Both the position numbers and the translations under genes were made by a program. Below are positions 50,831 to 60,740 of a DNA stretch of 64,000 nt, piece by piece. Under the pieces are notes generated by a model, which was not told where the DNA came from, did not search any database, and worked only from the letters and a program-made list of their open reading frames with translations. The DNA is taken from contig LGRX02027218.1 in assembly GCA_001247695.2 (NCBI GenBank), positions 1 to 64,000 of the forward strand. Reading direction: 5' to 3'. Position 1 is the first letter of the stretch, and every line of letters starts with the position of its first letter. This DNA comes from Cymbomonas tetramitiformis (lineage: Eukaryota; Chlorophyta; Pyramimonadophyceae; Pyramimonadales; Pyramimonadaceae).

Positions 50831-53433
50831 CTAGTGCCTTTATCACATACCCTTGGTATCGTTATTTTAAATGGTAAATTTTTCATAGGAGCACACCTCG
50901 TTGACAACGCACTCCGTTTTCGTTTCGGAATCAACTTCCTCGCGTTGTCGTCGTTTGCATTGTCGTTCGCATTGTTGTCCACAACGCGCTCCGTTGTTTC
51001 ATACGGTTCAATCTCGTCGCATGTCGCAATCTCCGCGTTCACATTGTTTTGCCCTATGGGTTCAGTATGTTGGCATACATCGGAGAGTGTTGGCGACTGG
51101 TTTGAAAAAAAGATTTCGTCCACCCATGCGTCGTAAGCTACCATTGTATTATGCCTATCACAGCACACTTCGAGCCCGCTGTTCGTAGGCCGGATTGAAG
51201 CTAACGCGGAAAAAAATAAAGCAAGTTGACCTTCTTTAATTGCATTCTCACTCCCTAAGATATGTACGAAATATGATTTCAACAAAATCAAGAGCTCTCC
51301 AACTTTATATTGCGAATACCCATCGCTGATACCCGTCGCTGGAGGGTGTTCAGGGTCGCGCATAAGGGCGAGGAACTTTACCACAAGGGGAGCAATCTCT
51401 TTCCTTTTATCCGCGATAGTGGAAGCACTCAACTTCTCGAAGGTCTTAAGGGAGGGAACGACATAGGAAGGACTGTCTGTAACCCCCAAGACGCCGGTCG
51501 TGCGCGTCATAAGCTCGAGCATGTTGTTGTCAATCATAAGTAGCGCCTCCCGCCAAATAGCTTGTGTAATAACTGGAGTCGTAGGTATTGGGTGTTGCCC
51601 GTCGTAGATCGTCTCCTCGTGCATGTATTTTAGCGCAGAAGGATGGAATACCTCGAGTTGGAGTTGCTTACGCAGGGTCATCTCGTCTTTCACGTGTCTA
51701 TTCACGCACTCGGGACTATTCTGCGTAGATTGGATCCCTTCTGGCATGAAGCCGAGAACCCACCCACCCCACTTGCCCCACCAAGTCTCCACGAACCAGT
51801 TGCAAATATACTCTTCATCACGCTTGTATAGTTCGATGAAGAGCTTGAATGCACTATCACGAGCACCAACGATGGTGATGTTGTGTATTTCCGTAACGCC
51901 ATGCTTGAAGCCGTTAACGTTATGAGCGTCGTTGAATAGCGCGGTCTTCTCGTTAAGCTTCATCATGCAATGCGACCAACATATCCCTTGCGTAATCTCT
52001 TCCGCGACAAGTGTACAGAGGTTCGTAGGTAACCTCAAATGCTCTAGGACATGCGTGATGGTTTCCGGAAGCTTGGCGTTAGCGTTGAAGAAAGCGAGGG
52101 AGTGATCCAAAGTATGATAACGAGGTTCCCACACTTTCTGGAAACCAAGTTGCATAGCCGCGATCAAGCAAAAGTCCACTATTTGCGAAGCATAGGCGTC
52201 CTCGTGCGATTTGATGGCGAGCGCCCCGAGACGAAAACGCTTATCCAAGTAGGAAGACCCGTTGCATTCAAGGGGTAAGCCTTGCCAGTTCGTCTTGTAC
52301 GTGTCGTCGCGTGAGCGGTGATCCTTTGCGAGAAGTACCTCGAGTTTCCCCCAAGTGGTGTAAATCACGCACCACCTTTTGCGTTTCTGCGCTGCGACAT
52401 AATCCTTGACGAGTTCGGTGTAGTTCTTGTAAAGGGCACGCAAGTTCAACTTCCCTTTGTAAAACCGTTTCGAACGCGTACTCCACCCTTGGACGACAAG
52501 CATGTTCTCTAAGATATGCACGAAGTACTCAGCAGACTCGCAAGCAAGAATTGAGTTGAAATGTGCTTGAAGGTTCCGTTCATAAACGGAAAAGTCTTCA
52601 TTCCAACCCGCCAGCTTCCAAGTAGTAAGCTCATCTTGGGTTGCTTGGGCTTCGAAAGGAATAGGAGGCAGGGTGTTCGCGGAATTCTCGGCGTAATGTT
52701 CCACGGTTTCGAAGCCGCTCGGTTGGAGTACTTGTCCTTCAAACATGCAAAGCGTCCCCGCCGTTTTGCGATCGGTCACGGGGATGGCCAACAAGTTGGA
52801 GGTCTGGCAAACCTCCATGAACTGACCGCAAGTCTTTATGGTTTTAAGCCCCAAGATTTGTTTGCGATTGTTGTACACAAAGTTCTTTATGACCTTGTAC
52901 TCAACGTCGTCATCGGCTTCCATGGCTGTGGTGACTGCGGTACTAAGCTTCTTAAAAATGGCTTTAGGCGGAAGCTTTTCGTGGATCGCCTCCTTACACT
53001 TGTCCTTTACAACTTTCGACATACCCTTTCCTATGAAATTAGTATGGTCGTGTGTCCCACGGGAGTACAAGTTGCATGTAACAGTAGGGCCTAAGGTCGT
53101 CCCCTTGACAATTTTATAGTGAACTCCACAACCGTGAGTAAAGTTTAAAGAACACTTGAAGTTTTGAGTCACGGCAGAGGTTTTTTTCGATTTATATTGC
53201 TTGTTAGCCATGGTCACACCCTCAGGGCTCAAGGTTGCCATCATGTCTTGGCACTCTACAAAAGATACACCGTTCAAGACCGTACTCCACACTATGGGGA
53301 CACGGCTACGCTTCCCCTTCCCCTTTGGTGCAACGAGGAAGTCCTCTTCTTCCTCTTCTTCTCCCTCCGAAGGATATATATCGTCCACATTTTTGCCCGG
53401 GCTTGTGAACTCAAAGCCGTCGGGCTCAGCCAT
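50707..53433 (-). CDS. MULE (Mutator-like) DDE transposase
   Basis: I chose the ATG at 53433 (MAEPDGFEFTSPGKN); the frame is also open from an ATG at 53526, inside the inverted repeat. Numbered from that upstream ATG, there is an acidic N-terminus (residues 47-62), then a WRKY/GCM1/FLYWCH-like zinc finger (C125, C133, then HDH at 159-161), the usual DNA-binding domain of MULE transposases. The RNase H-like core follows: first Asp in DDTYKTNWQGLPL (about 407), second Asp in TLDHSLAFFNA (474), the family's CWSHCMMKL (516-524, C-x2-H), and the Glu in TQNSPECVNRHVK (606). The zero frame ends at 50707 after an A-heptamer. The core is complete, so catalytic activity is plausible. Confidence 0.9.
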   Translation of the reverse strand: MAEPDGFEFTSPGKNVDDIYPSEGEEEEEEDFLVAPKGKGKRSRVPIVWSTVLNGVSFVECQDMMATLSPEGVTMANKQYKSKKTSAVTQNFKCSLNFTHGCGVHYKIVKGTTLGPTVTCNLYSRGTHDHTNFIGKGMSKVVKDKCKEAIHEKLPPKAIFKKLSTAVTTAMEADDDVEYKVIKNFVYNNRKQILGLKTIKTCGQFMEVCQTSNLLAIPVTDRKTAGTLCMFEGQVLQPSGFETVEHYAENSANTLPPIPFEAQATQDELTTWKLAGWNEDFSVYERNLQAHFNSILACESAEYFVHILENMLVVQGWSTRSKRFYKGKLNLRALYKNYTELVKDYVAAQKRKRWCVIYTTWGKLEVLLAKDHRSRDDTYKTNWQGLPLECNGSSYLDKRFRLGALAIKSHEDAYASQIVDFCLIAAMQLGFQKVWEPRYHTLDHSLAFFNANAKLPETITHVLEHLRLPTNLCTLVAEEITQGICWSHCMMKLNEKTALFNDAHNVNGFKHGVTEIHNITIVGARDSAFKLFIELYKRDEEYICNWFVETWWGKWGGWVLGFMPEGIQSTQNSPECVNRHVKDEMTLRKQLQLEVFHPSALKYMHEETIYDGQHPIPTTPVITQAIWREALLMIDNNMLELMTRTTGVLGVTDSPSYVVPSLKTFEKLSASTIADKRKEIAPLVVKFLALMRDPEHPPATGISDGYSQYKVGELLILLKSYFVHILGSENAIKEGQLALFFSALASIRPTNSGLEVCCDRHNTMVAYDAWVDEIFFSNQSPTLSDVCQHTEPIGQNNVNAEIATCDEIEPYETTERVVDNNANDNANDDNARKLIPKRKRSALSTRCAPMKNLPFKITIPRVCDKGTSFYPTIAQQYTPLLAVIGSLFHGKKLGIFAVVRDLATFTTT
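50758..50764 (-). promoter_or_regulatory. Candidate -1 ribosomal frameshift heptamer
   Basis: In the transposase frame the mRNA reads GGA AAA AAA UUG, so A AAA AAA is in the X XXY YYZ register. A -1 slip continues as AUU GGG GAU UUU UGC, which is motif I of the methyltransferase-like module. I did not find an obvious strong downstream pseudoknot by eye. Confidence 0.5.
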
Positions 53434-53524
53434 GTTATTTTCCTCTCGTTTGGCTACGCGACAACTCTTCGCATGGCATGGCGATAGCTCAACAGGTACA
53501 ACGTCATGGATGCATGCACCGGTC

Positions 53525-53613
53525 ATAGCCGGATGACATAAAGAAAACTTATTCTAAATTAACGATGAAAATGGGGTATTCTAAACTTATGAAAAAATAT
53601 TCTAAATTAAATA
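53525..53613 (-). repeat. Right terminal inverted repeat of the MULE-type element
   Basis: Complement of the left repeat, with the same three spaced TTTAGAATA-type words. The first ATG of the transposase frame (53526) lies at its inner edge. Confidence 0.88.
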
Positions 53614-55139
53614 GCCTACCGTTGTTACAGTTCTAGGGTTGCTGCCCGAAATATTATCATGTCCGTGGTGATTACAGCATGATATATTTATGCCAAACAT
53701 GAAGTGTATCCAATATTTATGTGGCATTTTAGGGCATATCACGTTACAGTGGCCCATATCCCCTACAGTGTATTTAGGGTGTTACTTGGCATCAGTAACC
53801 CTGACATAGGTAAAATTAAAGCAGTATAAATATTTTGCAAACATTTTTTAGCAAAACTGCATTTAATTGCACACTGTACGTTACGTGGTTTGCAGGAGGC
53901 ATTTTATACCCCTGACACACACATTTAATTTTAGGGGTGTTACAGGGTGTTACAAGTGCTGCATGAATCAGGGAATATTTGTTGATAGATAAATAATCAC
54001 ATCAGCAAAATAAATTAACCTGATTTTTTCATTTTGAAATCATGCGTGGAGCATTTTTACGCATGGTTTTACAGCCAATATGCACACCCCTATATATTAC
54101 ACACCTAATTGCTCCAACGATATCTGAGAGTGGATGGACTGTGCTCAACAGTTACCAGCTGTTATAATGAGCACAGTATTCTGCCTTCGGGTCTGGAGAT
54201 ATCTCCATCCAGCCCTACAGCATGTTGTCTTATCCTGTTCCCATATCTATCGCCATCTTTGACATTCCACACGCACATGTGTTTGTGGAATGTTATCCAT
54301 ATTATCATGCACACAACGGACAATATAGATGATCAATTCACTCTGAGTCAGTGAATGTCATCACATACAGTAAATGTCGTGTAGTGCAATGTGCAGTACT
54401 TATTGATTAGTACTTTTGCCAGTGTGTGTGTGTGTGTTCACTTTTCACACTTACAGGAAGATAACTTCTGGTATTACAATATTCCCAGATAGTGTTCATG
54501 CAGGATGGTTTCAGCATACCATGTGCTGAATGAATCTAGCATGATATATATCAGGTTAAGAGTTATTGTAATCCTGGTATAATCTCATTCACAATAATGA
54601 GTTGCTGATTGATTTTACATGTAGCTCTGGTGAGTATTCCTTCCAGTAATCCACCATAGAACGATATGTGATCCGAAGAGCATCTCGGCTCCACCGGGAC
54701 ATAACGAGCTAATTATGATGTTAAGACTACTTTCAGGCACCTTATGCTAACATGGTTCTAATATAACCTAGCATTCACTGCAATATGCTCGTGCAATGTT
54801 CAATGTACTGCAATATGATGCTAGTGTACCAGTTGCTAACGTGATCAAACTGGTATATATATACTACAGCTGATATCGTGATCAAGCTGCTTTTGTGATG
54901 CATGCATAGTTTACAATATTGCCTCACTCAGTATAAAATGTATACATGGTGTAATGCTGCATGTATTCACTATGTGCTGCATGTCGGTGAATGCTGCAAG
55001 TGGAGTATTAGTGTGTGTGCATGTGTGTGTTGCAATCATCGCAATCTCAGTACACACATATCTTGCACACTATATTGCATATAAGCATACAATTCTGATG
55101 ATTAGAAATATCTCTGCAGTCACCAGGACATAGTGTGAA

Positions 55140-55240
55140 CTGCTGCAGTATGGTGATCATGCGTCCACTGCAGTATGGTGATCATGCGTCCACTGCAGTA
55201 TGGTGATCATGCGTCCATCATGCGTCCATCATGCGTCCAT
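55140..55240. repeat. 25-bp and 11-bp tandem repeats
   Basis: CTGCAGTATGGTGATCATGCGTCCA occurs three times, followed by extra TCATGCGTCCA units. It lies within copy D. Confidence 0.9.
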
Positions 55241-55949
55241 CCAAAGTATCCCTGCGAGTATACAATTATTCTGCAGAGGATATTGACGCGCGTAACACAT
55301 ATTGTATGTCTCGCTGCATGTAGACGCGTCAGGAATCATGCGCCCTAAAATCGTGCGTCCATTGCATCCGATGAAATCATGACAGGTGCACATCGCGCTG
55401 ACGAGCTAAAATCATCGTAAGTGCGCTTTATTGTGAACGATTCGTGCGGATCATTAGCGAAAATCGATGTCGCCAATTATTTTGCAAAGTATATCATTGT
55501 CGCTGGTGTACGTCGCATGAATGAATGCGAGCGCGCTGTTAAACGAAATTTCGTGCGTCCAGTCTCAGTTGATATGTATCATAAGTACTGACGAGCATTT
55601 TTCGTTCGCGCATCTGCATCTCACATATCGTACCAACCCTGCGAATTTTGACATCATATGTATGCGATCCGTTCACTGTGCGCACACCTTGTCGCTTATA
55701 GTATTAAGACGATTTCTCTGCGAATGTTGTCAGCTGCGAATATGTTCGCGATGATAAATCCTCGCGCAATCCGTGTGCTGTCGATATTCAAGCGTATGTT
55801 ATTATTCGATTTGCAGATATTCAATATCACTGCGAGCGCTGTCGCTTATGCGCAAACCTGCAACCTGCGAACAATACAATATATAGTATGTCTGACACTG
55901 CACTCACTTGAGTTCTCGTTATCGTGCCTTGACGAGTTTAGAATACCAT

Positions 55950-56579
55950 CTATTAGGGCTGATTAGCGAGCCCTTAGTATATCAATGATAAGCTGGTGTT
56001 TATTGAACAGTAAACACGCATGCAACGTATGAGCGGGTGATGAGTGCAGGCTTCAACAGAAGATACTGCTCTAGCTCAATGCTAGCTCATATACCAGATG
56101 TCTCCTATCGCATAGATAGTACCGCCATTGGGTTGTGAACCCGAGACATTGGTTGAACGACCAGTATAGGCAGAACGAATGATGCGTTCGCCCTAATATA
56201 CTGCGCATGCTTGTTCCGCACATGCTAGAAGCGAAGATGATTTCTTGTTTGTACTTCAACATTGTATCTTGCTTTGCCATCTTCGAGTTCGACGTACGAA
56301 CTCTCGATGACAGGTATCATTCAAGTCTTTCCTTGAATAAATGACAGATGATGTGACGTATCATCTCGATGACATGTACAGTCATAGTCGACCGTACTGA
56401 CGACTGCTTGACGACTGTCTGACGACTGTCTGTCATTATAATATATGACATGACATGACATGACATGACATGACATGACATGACATGACATGACATGACA
56501 TGACATGACATGACATGACATGACATGTCTGACAGGTATGACACGTATGACACATGTGTCATCGGTCATAACCCTGACA
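55950..56579 (-). repeat. 5' LTR of LARD-like copy D
   Basis: 630 bp, ending (plus strand) in CATAACCCTGACA. It contains an expanded TGACA pentanucleotide run (about 17 units, 56443-56530). Confidence 0.85.
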
Positions 56580-56977
56580 AAGCGAAACTTTCCTGCCTTT
56601 TTGACGAACACCTTCGGAATATGTGTTAAACATCTTATCCACTTTTGGATGCCCCATACTACAAGGCGAGTAACGCAGCGGATCAAAGAGAACCCTGAGC
56701 GATAAGCGGGGGACCCAACGTAGTGGAATGTTAACGATACGTTCGGGAGTGACACTTAAAGTATTTTGGAAAGAAACCTTCAGTTTGAAAGATTCATCGG
56801 AAGGAAATCTTTCAAATCTCAGGCATCATGCGCCAAATTGGAAGGCGGAAACGATCGGGCGGGAACCCCTACCCTAGGGCTCTCGTTAGCAGGCGGGAAT
56901 CCTGCGAACGAGAAGAAACCCTCCCGATAGATCGAACCGCCGTGAAAAGTTGACCTTAGCACAGCTTTGACCGGAAG
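56580..56977. other. Spacer between LARD-like copies D and C
   Basis: About 400 bp not related to the LTR family, with no recognisable gene. It contains a short imperfect repeat around GAAAGATTC and GGGCGGGAA words. Confidence 0.5.
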
Positions 56978-57625
56978 TGATACGGGCTGATATGCGAGCC
57001 CTTAGTATATCATATAATATAATAGAAAGGACGGTGTTATGGGACGGTAACACACGTGCAAGTTATTAGCGGGGATGAGTGCAGACTTCTGACAGAAGAT
57101 ACTGCTCTAGCACAACGCTAGTTCATCTATACCAAATGTCTCCCATCGCATAGATGGTACCGCCATTGGGTTGTGAACCCGAGACATTGGTTGAACGACC
57201 AGTATCGGCTAAACGAATAATGCGTTTGCCATATGATACTGCGCATGCTTATTCAGAACATGCTAGAAGCGAAGATGCATGCTTGTCCGAACCATTTCGG
57301 TTCTTCAAGATGGATCTTGCTTTGCCATCTCGAGCCCGCGACATACGGCCTCTCGATGACATGTGCCATTCAAGTCTTACCTTGAATGAATGACAGATGA
57401 TGTGACTTATCATCTCGATGACGACATGTACAGTCATAGTCGACCGTACTGACGATTGTCTGACGAATGTCCGACGAATGTCTGACGACTGTCTGTCATT
57501 ATAATATATGACATGACTCGACATGACATGACATGACATGACATGGTATGACATGTCTGACAGGTATGACACGTATGACATGTATGACATGTATGACACA
57601 TGTGTCATCGGTCATAACCCTGACA
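56978..57625 (-). repeat. 3' LTR of LARD-like copy C
   Basis: 648 bp, TG..CA on the minus strand. It shares the ATGGTACCGCCATTGGGTTG region with copies A and D. Confidence 0.87.
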
Positions 57626-60201
57626 GATCTCCCCTCTTAAAAGAGTTGTGACCTCACAACGGGCATACCTTTGTATATGTCTTTGATGTCTTTGATGTCT
57701 TTGTTGTTGTTGCTTCTTGCTGGTACCAGTCTTCTTACACCGATTTGAGGCGTCCCTCGTGGTGTTTTTAGGATATTGGGGGGAACTGAGTCCACTTTAG
57801 TCCCTCACCTTAGGCATTAGCCTTACAGTTCTTAGGATGTAGCCCCCTTTGAATTGCGTATCGTATTTCAGAGTGACGATTCAAGGTTCAATGAATTGCG
57901 TTTCGTGATACAGATTGACGCTGGATTACTGATTGATCCACACGTATCGTGCGTCAGAGTGACGATTCAAAGTATCCGAGGTTTACGTTACGGATTATTT
58001 GCGCTAGCCGTCGACGCCTTTGCGAACGATGATCCCACGATTTAACGATTTATAATCGAACGATTCTCGGCCTGATATAGTGCACCCAACCCTTCCTCCC
58101 CTCCTTAAGCTACTTTGGAGGATCATAGGCGGCAACGGGGAGCCCGTGTTTGTTTCCGGAGTTATTTCACCGGGGGCTTGTTTTAATGCAAACGGAGAAG
58201 GCCCTGCTTACGAGATATCGGAGGGTCTTTATAAGTCCACTTTAAATCCTCACCCGTCTGCCAAACTCCTTTTTTCGGTCCGGTACGCGCGCTTTGACGA
58301 ACATTTCATAGGGTGGATTCGTCACGTACTAATGTGAATTTTATTTTAGTTATGTGTGTCAGGCATAACTTAGGATCACAACTCCGTCTACCTCAGTCGA
58401 TATCTCCGGTAGCTTCGGATGACTGGCCACAGAATCCGATGACGAACCACGGTCTTGGCAAAGGTAGCATTAGCAGTTTTTCACAGATATTGGTACCCGC
58501 ATATGCGTATTTGTGTAAGGGTATGATTTATACAAGGCTCACTACACCTCAGCAAGGAAGGATCAATTCCTGCTCCTGTCATATCAATTTGATGCAGGGT
58601 AAAAATGTTAGGGATGTGACCCTGCAGTTCTCGGGATGCAGCCCTGCAGTTCTTGGGATGCAGCCCTGCAGTTCTTGGGATGCAGCCCTGCAGTTCTTGG
58701 GATGCAGCCCTGATATATATATATATACGACCGATGGACGAAAACCTCTTGGGTACATGTTTCCACGGCCTGATTATTATTCGGTCGGCAATTATTATTG
58801 GCAAAAGTCATCGGCTATCAGCTTTTGACTCAGAAGCCACAATGTTATAGAAGCTGCGACCATATGCGGCAGTTATGCCTTCAGCATACATAGACAATAT
58901 GATTATGTGGAACTTATAACCCCACTTAAGTTGCATCATGATAAATTTATCCAGGTGTTGACAAGTGTTCAGGATTTGATAAGGGTTTGATGCCCCACAG
59001 GCCAAAGATCACTATCTCGTAAAGCTCGCCTCAAGTGTGCGGCTTTGTTCAGTGTCCCGGCGAGGCACAGTTATGATGCTTCCTAGTCCATAATGGAGCT
59101 GGAAATGAGAATGCTCAAGATATCCGAAGACAGGAAGGCTTTTGGTTGGCCAGAGTTGCTGTCTAGATGCTTAATCTCGATGGGGTTGCATTCGGATACA
59201 AACTGTGCAACCATCAATACATATGACTTATGCATTGGTGTATGACTTTGATGAATTGTCTCTTGTCATGAACCTGGAAGGAATGACGGGCAAATAGCTA
59301 GAGTGGCGGATCTCACTCACTCGGCTTTGCTGTTACTGTATGGAATTCGATGCCTGATGGCACAACTGGCAATCCTTTGCTCAGATGCTTTACTTAAGAC
59401 ATTGGCAACAACTTGTGTGCCAGCTTCTCTAGATTTGGGAAGAAAATATGGATCAACAATTCATCAATCAAAACACATGTTATCAAGGCTGATTCAACGA
59501 ATCCTTCAACTCTTGAATTTCGAAAATCAGCATCTTAGGCTGTTGACGTCAAAGTGATGGTCGTAAGCTTTCAATATAGCTTATTCACATTTGAAGAACC
59601 ATCGTTCTCCTATGTCAGTGCCTTTCATATAATATGATAGAGCCGGAGAAATATGCATCTATGATTTCTTCATAATGAACTTCATGTGTCAGTAAGTCAA
59701 ATAAGACTTCATTTGATGCTTCAATCGGCATGATGTACCGTGTCGTCAAACTTTATGACTGCTATGCACAGATGCTGGAACTTTTCATAAGATTTTTGAT
59801 TTTCCAAGCAAAATTACACTGATGTAAAATCAATTTGTGGCAGCTGTATGAATGAATCTATACTCCTTCCTCCCCCTTTTAAAAAGAGGTGTATCAAACC
59901 AATTAGATGGTGATGGAGAATGTTATTCAATCATTATGTTATGTGAAAATGGTTTGATAGAAAATCGTACTGAGATTACCCATCGAATGCTTTCGAGGTA
60001 ACAATGTCAATATGAACACCGATTCTCTCTACGTCATACCGGCAATATGCCTGACGTTTTTTTGAATGTGGCAAATGCCAGATGATGTCAAATGTCTAAT
60101 GTCAATATGCAGTTTTTGGGTTGCAGCCCACATACTTTGTCAGTTCAGGGTCACTATAGTGTGCCCAACTTAGACAATGCTTCTGGATAATGATTGTCAT
60201 A

Positions 60202-60740
60202 CAGTAAACACTCAGTATTAAGGAATTCACCGTTAAGGAATCAGCCAGCGTTTGGGGAGGGGGGGTCACGATTTTAGTGATTTGGCTGGCTGGACCAAAA
60301 AAAATAAGGAAGAGGTCCGAAATAAGGAAGGCCGTCGCTGGCTGACATGCTTTCGGCAATCTTAAAATAAGGAATTGACGCTGGCATAGCTTGACGCGGT
60401 GCACATGGCTAATTATTGCACATGGCATTAGGCAATTGCAGGCAGTTCTTCGTAGTGAGACTGTGATAGTATGCCGTCCTTCATGTCCGTGTGAAGCTCT
60501 CTAAGCTGTTGCCTACTCACTGGGTCAATTTTATCACTTCGAAAAATCAGCACACAGTTTTCTCGAAAATTTCAGTTTGTAAGGCTGAGGAAGATAACGA
60601 ATGGCGCTGGCTGGCTCATGAATCGCGTTCCTTCTAATGAACGAATTCATTAGCACGCTGGCGCTGGCCGGGGGGGGTCACGATTTTAGTGATTTGGCTG
60701 GCTGGAGCCACTTTGTTTCATTAAATATGAGTGTTTACTG
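60202..60740 (-). mobile_element. TA-flanked Tc1/mariner (pogo-like) element, copy 2
   Basis: 539 bp with inverted ends CAGTAAACACTCA and its complement, TA at 60200-60201 and 60741-60742. The internal words GCCAGCGTTTGGGG and GGCTGGCTGGA are shared with the element at 6871-7793. The same position in copy A (about 24450, TGACAATCATTTT context) lacks it, giving a natural empty site. Confidence 0.87.
60428..60529 (-). pseudogene. Coding remnant shared with the first TA-flanked element
   Basis: Thirty-three codons plus stop reading IDPVSRQQLRELHTDMKDG and on to HYEELPAIA. The pattern matches residues 2-34 of the ORF at 7197-7589. It lacks an ATG at the aligned start (ATT instead). Confidence 0.6.

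Larger units (their letters stand above)
48563..53613. mobile_element. MULE-type DNA transposon with transposase, methylase-like and 2OG-oxygenase-like modules
   Basis: A 5.05-kb element bounded by 89-bp inverted repeats (48563-48651 and 53525-53613). Each repeat is immediately followed by a gene facing inward. The minus-strand gene series (53433 to 49474) covers a MULE transposase, a DNA-methyltransferase-like region and a 2-oxoglutarate/Fe(II) oxygenase-like region. The plus-strand gene (48737-49477) is unknown. The two converge with a 4-bp overlap. The element abuts a truncated LARD-like copy on its right side. No target duplication was found at the ends. Confidence 0.85.
53614..56579 (-). 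mobile_element. LARD-like LTR element, copy D (5' part only)
   Basis: On the minus strand this is a 5' LTR (56579-55950) followed by interior sequence down to 53614. The interior corresponds to 18154 through about 20990 of copy A (for example the Ser/Ala-poor, GCGAACA-rich stretch and the repeated GTAACACCCT words). It stops at the edge of the MULE-type element, and the rest is missing rather than continued at 48562. It is older than copy A (LTR end mutated, many substitutions). Confidence 0.85.

Noticed and set aside
48563..53613. 8-10 bp target duplication of the MULE-type element
   Set aside because: The outer ends of the inverted repeats are diverged, and no convincing matching flank could be chosen.
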